Assembly (NCBI GenBank): GCA_023446675.1
Contig: JAEXPO010000697.1
Span: forward strand, 1-8,224
Direction: 5' to 3'
Source of the DNA: Bacillota bacterium
GTDB taxonomy: Bacteria; Bacillota; Clostridia; DSM-8532
Length of the DNA stretch: 8,224 nt
Shown in pieces: positions 1-5,478 of the stretch (the first letter of the stretch is position 1; every line of letters starts with the position of its first letter). Position numbers and translations under genes: made by a program. The notes under the pieces are model-generated. The model saw only the letters and a list, made by a program, of their open reading frames with translations, had not been told where the DNA came from and made no database searches.

Positions 1-102
1 GACGCCGAGCAAGACAAGAATAATGGCATAAGCGATACGGTCGGATATGTTTTCCTTTATTCTGGCAGAAGGCTTCTTCCTTTTCAGAATGGTTGAGGAC
101 AT
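1..102 (-). CDS. Carbohydrate ABC transporter permease, second subunit (LplC/YtcP-like), partial
   Basis: Only the first 34 codons are inside the window; the gene continues past base 1. The peptide begins MSSTILKRKKPSARIKENIS and then turns hydrophobic (AYAIILVLLGV), which fits a basic cytoplasmic tail leading into the first membrane helix, as in the LplC/YtcP group of sugar importer permeases. The ATG (100-102) is preceded by a clear AGGAGG (complement of 110-115) at 7 bases. The stop codon of the upstream permease (117-119) lies 14 bases before this start and abuts the ribosome site, so the two are surely one transcript and probably translationally coupled. Function is assigned mainly from position: LplB-type permeases are almost always followed by an LplC-type partner, and the two together form the membrane channel. 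The remainder of the protein, including its EAA loop, is not visible. Confidence 0.8.
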   Translation of the reverse strand, partial: MSSTILKRKKPSARIKENISDRIAYAIILVLLGV

Positions 103-116
103 TCCTATCCCTCCTT

Positions 117-1070
117 TCAAAATAAGCTGGTTTCGCTGAGCTTATTGGCGATTTTGTTTACAATAAGAAGAATAATAACATTTATTACATTATTGAATAA
201 ACCAATGGCGGTGGTGTAGCTGTATTTGACATTCAGAAGTCCCGTCTTGTACACATAGGTTGATATAACTTCCGAAACGTCCATATTAAGTGAGTTCTGC
301 ATAAGATAGATCTTTTCGTAGCCAACGCTCATAATTTGCCCGCAGCTCATTATAAAAAGAATGGTTGCGGTTGGCAGAATGCACGGGACATTGATATGCC
401 ATATCCGCTGCAGACGTGACGCGCCGTCAATCTGGGCGGCCTCGTGAAGCTGGATATCCACGCCGGAAAGCGCCGCAAGATAGATAATGGATGACCATCC
501 CACGCCTTGCCAGATGCCGGAGGCAATATAAATGGTTCTGAAATAGGATGCCTTTCCAAGAAAGTCCACCTTTGTTCCGCCCAGCAGAGTGATTAACTGG
601 TTAAGCATACCGTCCTGCTGGGATAAAAACAGGTTTATCATGCTGACAAGAACAACCGTTGAAATAAAGTAGGGAACGTAGGTAATGTTCTGTACCAGCT
701 TCTTGTAACGCATGGATCCGACTTCGTTGAGCATCAGGGCAAGGATAATAGGAAAGGGAAAGCCCCAAAGCAATGAAAAAAGACTAAGCTTTACAGTATT
801 GGTTAAAAGTGATGCAAACTGGGGTGAAGAGAAGAAGTAATTAAAATGCTTTAACCCCACCCAAGGGCTTCCCAGGATACCCTTGTTGGAAACAAAGTCA
901 CGAAATGCGATTTGGATACCATACATAGGGATGTAGTTGAAAATGAACAGATAAAGCAGCGTGGGAATTAAAAGCACATAAAGCTGCCAGCAGCGGGTTA
1001 AGTGATGCAGGGGTCCTTTCCTGTTTAATGTGTGGGCATGGCTTACCGTTCTGACCGTGCTGTGGACCAT
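117..1070 (-). CDS. Carbohydrate ABC transporter permease, first subunit (LplB-like, MalF-type)
   Basis: Inner-membrane subunit of an ABC importer for a sugar or oligosaccharide; it would pair with the permease encoded just downstream and with a cytoplasmic ATPase. The 317-residue length is normal for the family. Six hydrophobic stretches lie near residues 29-47, 88-113, 128-150, 178-200, 230-250 and 286-306. The segment around 48-80 has the family pattern P-x-YG-x-x-IAFRDF, then GI-x-GS-x-WVGL-x-x-F. The cytoplasmic EAA loop that docks on the ATPase is intact at 210-233 (EAAQIDGA, then I-x-VP-x-x-LP). ATG at 1068-1070 is chosen because AGGAGG (complement of 1078-1083) sits 7 bases upstream. 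No ATPase gene is visible; Lpl-type systems commonly use a shared MsmK/UgpC-type ATPase encoded elsewhere. The substrate cannot be read from the permease. The regulator gene upstream on the same strand is the likely controller. Confidence 0.93.
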   Translation of the reverse strand: MVHSTVRTVSHAHTLNRKGPLHHLTRCWQLYVLLIPTLLYLFIFNYIPMYGIQIAFRDFVSNKGILGSPWVGLKHFNYFFSSPQFASLLTNTVKLSLFSLLWGFPFPIILALMLNEVGSMRYKKLVQNITYVPYFISTVVLVSMINLFLSQQDGMLNQLITLLGGTKVDFLGKASYFRTIYIASGIWQGVGWSSIIYLAALSGVDIQLHEAAQIDGASRLQRIWHINVPCILPTATILFIMSCGQIMSVGYEKIYLMQNSLNMDVSEVISTYVYKTGLLNVKYSYTTAIGLFNNVINVIILLIVNKIANKLSETSLF

Positions 1071-1173
1071 ACATTCGCCCTCCTAAAAGTAAATGGGTTG
1101 TCTAAATTCGGTAAAACAGAATTGGAATGTGTAAAAATCGTAGCACGGGGAAATCGCCCAATGCAATACAAGA

Positions 1174-1200
1174 GCACTGTGCGGATTTTGTGCACAGTGC
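1174..1200 (-). repeat. Perfect 9-bp inverted repeat between regulator and permease genes (operator, 5' stem or terminator)
   Basis: GCACTGTGC (1174-1182) and GCACAGTGC (1192-1200) are exact reverse complements separated by 9 bases. Read on the minus strand, the stem extends by a G-U and a G-C pair to 11 bp. The minus-strand tail after it (TCTTGTATTG) is only moderately T-rich and the plus-strand tail is not T-rich at all, so if it is an intrinsic terminator it ends regulator transcripts about 94 bases past their stop, and weakly. Alternatively it lies just downstream of a candidate -10 box (1208-1213), where it would be either a protein-binding operator for the importer genes or a stem at the 5' end of their mRNA. 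The repeat is certain; the role is not. Confidence 0.7.
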
Positions 1201-1207
1201 CCTAAAG

Positions 1208-1237
1208 CTTATATATGGCAAATCTTTGATGTATAAA
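1208..1237 (-). promoter_or_regulatory. Candidate sigma-A promoter for the permease genes
   Basis: On the minus strand, TTTATA (complement of 1232-1237, four of six matches to TTGACA) is followed by 18 bases and TATAAG (complement of 1208-1213, five of six matches to TATAAT). The start point would fall near 1201, immediately before the inverted repeat at 1174-1200, leaving an untranslated leader of about 130 bases ahead of the permease ATG. The -35 match is weak, which would suit an activator-dependent promoter. This is a by-eye match in a fairly AT-rich gap and could be chance. Confidence 0.35.
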
Positions 1238-1293
1238 GGGGAATGGACTTGCGGTTTTTTCTCCGGGGAAAATATCGCATAGCTCCGCAAACC

Positions 1294-3510
1294 TCACACA
1301 GTATTGCGTTTGTTGTTCTGCCGGTATTTTCCCGGACTTATCCCGTATTTTTGTGTAAATTTACGGGTAAAGCTGGACACGTCAATATAACCGACCTGTG
1401 TTACGATCTCTTTTATGCCCATGTCCGTGCGCAGTAAAAGCTCAGTAGCTTTATCCAGACGCTTGTCCGACAGATAGTCAATGAACCTTACCTCAAAGCA
1501 ATCGCTGAACAGCCTGCTGAGAGTTGAATTTGTCAGGTTAAACCGTTCGGCAATATCCGTAAGGCTTATATCCGCTTCAAAATAGTGCATGTCAATATAG
1601 CAAAGAATCTTGCTTAAAAGATCATTTTTCTTTCGGGCCCGGCTGTCGCGCACCTGCATGGCGAGACTGATGCACAAAGCGTTAAGCTTCTCGACAAAAT
1701 CGTCCAAATCCCCGTAATGCAAAAGACGGTTGATTTCCCAATGGATGCTGTCATGCGGGTTCTTCTGTGTTGCCTGAAGCAGGTCATGAATAATGCTGTA
1801 CAGAGAGAACCGGAACCATCTGCAATCCAGGCTTGTCTGAGCGGAACGAAGCTGATTTGATATTTCCTCCATGATAGGGGCCAGCGCGGTGACATTTCCC
1901 TGCATGACGGCCTCCGTCAGGCGAAGCTGGGCTTTGTCCGGATAGACCTGGGTTTTGCCGCAGCTGGAACCGAAGATTGAATCAAAGCTGATAACCTCGG
2001 ATTTCTCGCTGCTCTCTAGGGCAGCTAAGGCTTCAATATAGCTTACATGGATTAGGGCAGGATCGTCATAAGCCTGTCCCATTCCGATTCTGTGATAGGC
2101 TGTTCCGTGCTCTTTAATAATTGCGGAAAGCCTCTCCAGGTCTTCCTGCAGCCCCGGTTCACCTTTATCCGTGTTTAAAAGCACAACAATGTATTTTTGG
2201 AGTGTTTCAACACACAGGCTGTATACCGTTCTCAGTGACTGATAAACTTCATTGCGAAGGGCTATGGTTACAGCTTCCCCAAGGCTGAGTACCACAACCT
2301 GGTAACACGGTCCGGTCAAAAGTATTCCTATTTGCTTAAGCTCACCGAATCGATCCCCCGTATTGTGGAAATCACCGTCAATCAGCTGTATAAGCGTATT
2401 CTGCCGGAGGGCCTCCGTTTTCTCGTCCAACTCATGGGCAAAGCTTCGGTTCTGTCTTACTATTTCAGAAACACGCATTTGAATTTGAGCGGTCTGGCTG
2501 GGTCTGGCTTTGCCTGTCTCAGGCATAGGTTGTCCTACCAGAATCTGCCATATCTTCCGTATGGGCTTATAATAATGAGAAGCCAGTACGATCCCTGCCA
2601 CAAGACAGGCCATAAAAAGCAGCAGAATGATAAAGAACTGATAGGTATTTTCATTGATCAGGGATTCAAGAATCTTCGCCTTGGGGATGAGCACAATGTA
2701 CCGCCAGCCGTTTACTGATGAAAGGGTCTGGATATAGGTATATTCCTTGTCGTCAAGTGTAAAAAGTCCTTCGTCTCCATCAAGCCTGGTTATCTTTTCA
2801 AGCATTTTTTCAGCCGGGCTTGCGGAAACCTCGAAGAGGCTGTTTCCGTCTTCATCCAGAATAAATGCCATACTCTCATGGTCTGTCAGAACATTTTCAA
2901 GCATCTTTTGAAAATAAGCGTGTTCAATCATCCCGATAAAGGTACCGTACTGCACGCCGCTGTTATTCCAGGGAGAAACCAGCAGGACATAGCTTTCCCC
3001 TCTTACGGTATTCCTGCTGATGGTGCAGCCCGTAGGCGACAGGCTTGTATCGGAGGGATTACGCAGTAAAGCAAGCAGATCGTCCCTGTTCCATTCCCCG
3101 TGAAATGTATGAAGCTTAATAAAATAATCCAAAGAGATATTGCCATCCGGACCGTAAAGCATCTTTTGACTGTCGATATAAATATATACCTGACTCATAT
3201 TAATTGTAACCGTATGCATGCCCAGGCGGCGAAGGGCGCTCATTGTGCTGTAAAAGCCCTTTTTCAGCTGATAGGGCGTAAGCTCGGAATCGGATGAGGC
3301 GTAGGACGACATGGCTGTAAAGCCTTCCACCGTATTATCGATGCCCTCCATTGCCTGTGTTAATGAAAAGGTTTGCATAGTAATCATTTCATTGCGAATC
3401 TGCTTGTATGCATTCGTGTAGATTATGGCGGTAAATGCAATAATAGGAAGCAGAACCAGTAAAATATTCATTGCCGCATAGGTTACGAATAATGAAAATC
3501 GCTTCACCAC
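1294..3510 (-). CDS. Membrane-bound sensor/transcription regulator, Cache-like domain plus AraC-type DNA-binding domain
   Basis: A one-component transmembrane regulator of 738 residues, the size usual for the large AraC/YesN-like regulators that sit beside Lpl-type sugar importers. Membrane helices are at about residues 8-32 and 290-311, and the roughly 255 residues between them form an extracellular Cache-like sensor region. After a cytoplasmic linker, residues 370-510 resemble the degenerate GGDEF-like module common in this group (RIGMGQAYDD, then SYIEALAAL). The AraC domain spans about 633-733: first helix-turn-helix near 647-668 (SLTDIAERFNLTNSTLSRLF), second near 698-716, ending with the family signature F-x-RKF-x-x-KYGISPGKYR. 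Start is GTG at 3508-3510 or the adjacent GTG at 3505-3507; the GAAGG ribosome site lies about 4 bases from the first and 7 from the second, so the second may be the true one. An in-frame stop at 3574-3576 and no other start codon between limit the choice. It lies directly upstream of the permeases on the same strand, so it probably controls them. The ligand is unknown. Confidence 0.92.
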   Translation of the reverse strand: MVKRFSLFVTYAAMNILLVLLPIIAFTAIIYTNAYKQIRNEMITMQTFSLTQAMEGIDNTVEGFTAMSSYASSDSELTPYQLKKGFYSTMSALRRLGMHTVTINMSQVYIYIDSQKMLYGPDGNISLDYFIKLHTFHGEWNRDDLLALLRNPSDTSLSPTGCTISRNTVRGESYVLLVSPWNNSGVQYGTFIGMIEHAYFQKMLENVLTDHESMAFILDEDGNSLFEVSASPAEKMLEKITRLDGDEGLFTLDDKEYTYIQTLSSVNGWRYIVLIPKAKILESLINENTYQFFIILLLFMACLVAGIVLASHYYKPIRKIWQILVGQPMPETGKARPSQTAQIQMRVSEIVRQNRSFAHELDEKTEALRQNTLIQLIDGDFHNTGDRFGELKQIGILLTGPCYQVVVLSLGEAVTIALRNEVYQSLRTVYSLCVETLQKYIVVLLNTDKGEPGLQEDLERLSAIIKEHGTAYHRIGMGQAYDDPALIHVSYIEALAALESSEKSEVISFDSIFGSSCGKTQVYPDKAQLRLTEAVMQGNVTALAPIMEEISNQLRSAQTSLDCRWFRFSLYSIIHDLLQATQKNPHDSIHWEINRLLHYGDLDDFVEKLNALCISLAMQVRDSRARKKNDLLSKILCYIDMHYFEADISLTDIAERFNLTNSTLSRLFSDCFEVRFIDYLSDKRLDKATELLLRTDMGIKEIVTQVGYIDVSSFTRKFTQKYGISPGKYRQNNKRNTV

Positions 3511-3568
3511 TGCACCTTCTTTTCTTTTTGTAAGGACGTAGGCTAAATTTAGGCAGAATAAAATTAAA

Positions 3569-3585
3569 ACAATTCATGTAATTGT
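3569..3585. promoter_or_regulatory. Symmetric site ACAATT-N5-AATTGT, candidate operator of the regulator gene
   Basis: Two exact 6-base half sites flank 5 bases, a 17-bp dyad. Three further outer positions also match after one mismatch. Its edge is one base from a minus-strand TATAAG (complement of 3586-3591), which is a possible -10 box for the regulator gene, so the dyad would cover the transcription start about 60-75 bases ahead of the GTG. No fitting -35 was found. This geometry suits a repressor or autoregulatory site, but AT-rich dyads arise by chance easily. Confidence 0.35.
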
Positions 3586-3772
3586 CTTATAAGATCTGTG
3601 AAGACCTTTTTTCTACAACATATTCCAGCCTGTTTTTTTCAGGCAGACAATAAATAGATTCAGCAGAACGGTACTAATGGTAAACCACTACATGATTATA
3701 CGGAATTCTTACTATTATTTCAATGTTCTTTACAATAACTTTGATTTGGAAAATGCCTTCTTCCCCCGGGAC

Positions 3773-3802
3773 TTGCGCCCAAAGGGCTCTTAAAGCTATA
3801 AT
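3773..3802 (+). promoter_or_regulatory. Candidate promoter of the transglutaminase-like gene
   Basis: A perfect TATAAT at 3797-3802 is preceded by TTGCGC at 3773-3778 with an 18-base spacer. Only the TTG half of the -35 matches. The start point would be near 3809, giving a leader of about 63 bases before the ATG at 3872. Nearby weaker alternatives are TAAAAT (3842-3847) and TTGTAT-N17-TAAAGT just upstream of it. Confidence 0.45.
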
Positions 3803-3871
3803 TATTCCATTGTATGCCTGCAATCGGGAAGATAAAGTAGTTAAAATACCAAGGCGTATAAAGGAGCCTAT

Positions 3872-5311
3872 ATGATACATAAGAGGTTTTTGTGGAGCAC
3901 AGGCAGGCGGTTCCTCACTTTTTTCCTTGCCATGGGGCTCGCTCTGTCGCTTATACCCCCGCAGAAGGGCTTTGCCCTTGAATCCGACCGGTTTGATCCC
4001 GAAGCCCGAATGCTTTACCGGCTGGGATTGTTTTACGGTAATTCCGCTGAAACCTATCTCCCGGGACTTGATGCCGCATTGGACAGGCAGACCGGGGTTG
4101 TCCTGCTTTTAAACTTGTTTGGTGACATGAACGCCGTTCAGGCTCAATTTTCCGGAGAAACGGAAAGAATATTGTCGGCCTTCGGCGATGCTTCCGCCAT
4201 ATCCCCCTGGGCAAGGCCCTATATGGCTTATGCTGTTTCCATGGGCCTTTTGGCGGGAACCCCCGATAAAAAGCTGCTCCCTGCCTCGCCCTTGAGCGGT
4301 AAGGCCTTTGCAGCAATGCTTCTAAGGCGAATGGGCTATCCCGGGGATCCTGCCTTGTTTAATCAATCCCTTGAGCTTTTGGATAAAAAGGGTGCTATTC
4401 TGGGAGAGGAGCTGACTCTATTCAACAAGAATCAGCTTTTAAAGGGTGATGCCGTAGGTATGGCCTATAAAACCCTTTTTGGTGTTATTCCCTCCGGAGA
4501 TCTGGTTGTTGAGCAATTGGTTCGCGATGGTACCGTTGATGCCGATAAAGCCGTTTCTCAGAGGCTTTTGGCCTATACTGAGCCGGGAGTGACCGGGCCT
4601 CTGACCTGGAACGAGGGCCCCCTTAAAAGTCCGGAAGGTGAGGATGTGCTTTACATGGCCATCCTGGACGGTCTTCTTAATATGGAAGAAAAAATAGTTC
4701 TTCCTGTTCATTTGTACCCCGCCTCTTCCGATAAAATCTTTAGACTCATTGAACAGGTTGTATTGGAGAATCCTGTAATTTTATATTACTCCGGCTGTAC
4801 CTATAACAAAACAACCGGGCTGCTGGAGCTTAACTACCGGGAGGACAGGGAAACAGGCCTTGCTCACAGTAAGGTACTCAGGGAAAAGGCCCTAATCGTA
4901 TTAAACGAAGTAATCAGCCCCGGGATGTCCGCCTATGACAAGGCCCTTGCCATTCATGACTATGTGGTTGAAAACTGTGCCTACGATTATGAAAATTACA
5001 CCCTGGGGCAAATCCCGCCGGCCTCCTACAGTGCTTATGGCTCCCTTGTGCTGGGGGTGGCGGTGTGCGAGGGCTACGCGGAGGCCATGCAGCTGCTCCT
5101 TTCAAGAGCAGGGGTGGAAAGCAGGATTTTGCTTGGGACCTCCCGTGATGTAAGCCATGCCTGGAACCTGGTGAAGCTGAACGGAGAGTATACCCACATT
5201 GATGCCACCTGGGACGATCCGGTGACATCTGACGGTACTCAGCTTCTTCTCCACGACTATTTTAATCTTACCGACGAGGAAATAGGCGCGGACCATAATT
5301 GGGCACGGTGA
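3872..5311 (+). CDS. Secreted protein with SLH-like repeats and a transglutaminase-like (cysteine protease fold) domain
   Basis: A 479-residue exported protein. An N-terminal signal peptide has a basic start, a hydrophobic core at about 14-29 and a likely cut after residue 35 (KGFA). Residues about 45-203 hold SLH-like units, the clearest at 103-156 (FGDAS, W-x-x-PYMAYAVSMGLLAGT, then a final LLRRMGY); the units before and after are degenerate. SLH modules normally hold proteins to the cell wall. The C-terminal transglutaminase-like core runs from about 350 to 475 with an intact triad: Cys399 in VCEGYA, His429 in SHAWN and Asp444 in HIDATWDDP. Such bacterial domains may cut or transfer on peptides, but the substrate here is unknown. 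ATG at 3872 has AAGGAG at 3861-3866, a 5-base gap. The protein ends at DHNWAR, a few residues earlier than relatives, which commonly run on to a YPxC-like motif; no frame after the stop restores such a motif, so it is probably a natural end. No clear terminator follows, so read-through toward smc is possible. Confidence 0.9.
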   Translation: MIHKRFLWSTGRRFLTFFLAMGLALSLIPPQKGFALESDRFDPEARMLYRLGLFYGNSAETYLPGLDAALDRQTGVVLLLNLFGDMNAVQAQFSGETERILSAFGDASAISPWARPYMAYAVSMGLLAGTPDKKLLPASPLSGKAFAAMLLRRMGYPGDPALFNQSLELLDKKGAILGEELTLFNKNQLLKGDAVGMAYKTLFGVIPSGDLVVEQLVRDGTVDADKAVSQRLLAYTEPGVTGPLTWNEGPLKSPEGEDVLYMAILDGLLNMEEKIVLPVHLYPASSDKIFRLIEQVVLENPVILYYSGCTYNKTTGLLELNYREDRETGLAHSKVLREKALIVLNEVISPGMSAYDKALAIHDYVVENCAYDYENYTLGQIPPASYSAYGSLVLGVAVCEGYAEAMQLLLSRAGVESRILLGTSRDVSHAWNLVKLNGEYTHIDATWDDPVTSDGTQLLLHDYFNLTDEEIGADHNWAR

Positions 5312-5329
5312 CAGCCTTAAGCGCCGTAG

Positions 5330-5358
5330 TTTCAAGGGTATTGCCTTTATGGTACAAT
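5330..5358 (+). promoter_or_regulatory. Candidate smc promoter
   Basis: TACAAT at 5353-5358 is one base from the -10 consensus. TTTCAA at 5330-5335 lies 17 bases upstream but matches the -35 consensus at only three positions. The start point would be near 5365, with a leader of about 110 bases before the smc start. The -10 box overlaps the left arm of the inverted repeat at 5351-5367. Confidence 0.35.
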
Positions 5359-5367
5359 AGGAGTACC
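5351..5367. repeat. Small inverted repeat GGTAC-N7-GTACC upstream of smc
   Basis: Two exact 5-base arms flank AATAGGA. The repeat overlaps the candidate -10 box of smc and could be a protein site. If it were transcribed from further upstream, the AGGA of a ribosome-site-like AGGAG (5359-5363) would sit in the loop of the stem. It is short, so chance is a real possibility. Confidence 0.4.
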
Positions 5368-5429
5368 TTATTGCTGGTAAACGTCAAAAAGAACAAGAAT
5401 GATTATCGGCGAATCGCTCCAGGTGGGCT

Positions 5430-5444
5430 GCGGGCAGAGCCCGC
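5430..5444 (+). repeat. GC-rich hairpin in the smc leader
   Basis: GCGGGC (5430-5435), loop AGA and GCCCGC (5439-5444) form a perfect 6-bp all-GC stem. It is followed by TTAGGTATTG, without a T run, so it is not a normal intrinsic terminator. It ends 31 bases before the preferred smc start and 19 before the GGGGTG ribosome site. A competing 5-bp stem, GGGCT (5425-5429) with AGCCC (5438-5442), uses some of the same bases, so the two cannot form together. Confidence 0.55.
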
Positions 5445-5463
5445 TTAGGTATTGCAGTAGGAC

Positions 5464-5478
5464 GGGGTGTTTGATTTG
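5464..5478 (+). promoter_or_regulatory. Ribosome binding site and TTG start deciding the smc N-terminus
   Basis: In-frame start candidates are GTG at 5467, TTG at 5476 and TTG at 5482, with an in-frame TAG at 5458-5460 bounding them. GGGGTG (5464-5469) lies 6 bases before TTG 5476. Starting there gives MYLKCLEIQGFKSFAEK, which lines up residue for residue, without gaps, with the known N-terminus of B. subtilis Smc (MFLKRLDVIGFKSFAER), including the Walker A position. GTG 5467 would add three residues and has only AGGA (5459-5462) close upstream. Confidence 0.75.

Larger units (their letters stand above)
3511..3871. other. Divergent AT-rich intergenic region between regulator and transglutaminase-like gene
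   Basis: This 361-base stretch separates two genes that point away from each other and must hold the start signals of both. It is visibly more AT-rich than the flanking genes, especially 3541-3735. Besides the sites listed separately, it holds a short GCCTG / CAGGC stem around seven T residues (3628-3644), a second promoter-like TACAAT (3731-3736) without a good -35, and a minor GCCC-AAA-GGGC repeat near 3777-3787. No convincing open reading frame with a ribosome site and no RNA gene was seen. Confidence 0.8.

Noticed and set aside
1249..1290. TTGCGG followed by six T, with CCGCAA about 30 bases later
   Set aside because: The T run lies inside the loop on the plus strand and the loop is too long for an intrinsic terminator on either strand; probably chance.
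2332..2718. 128-codon open frame on the plus strand inside the regulator gene
   Set aside because: It lies wholly opposite the cytoplasmic linker and second membrane helix of a clear gene and shows no family motif.
3493..3506. TGAAAATCGCTTCA, resembling a catabolite-control (cre) site
   Set aside because: The central CG is shifted by one base from the cre consensus, and the site lies within the first codons of the regulator gene, so the match is not convincing.
3628..3644. GCCTG-T7-CAGGC stem as a terminator
   Set aside because: The T run is the loop, not the tail, and the stem is only 5 bp; no gene ends nearby.
3951..4316. 121-codon minus-strand frame opposite the SLH-like region
   Set aside because: It has low-complexity Arg/Pro-rich composition typical of a shadow frame and sits opposite a well-supported gene.
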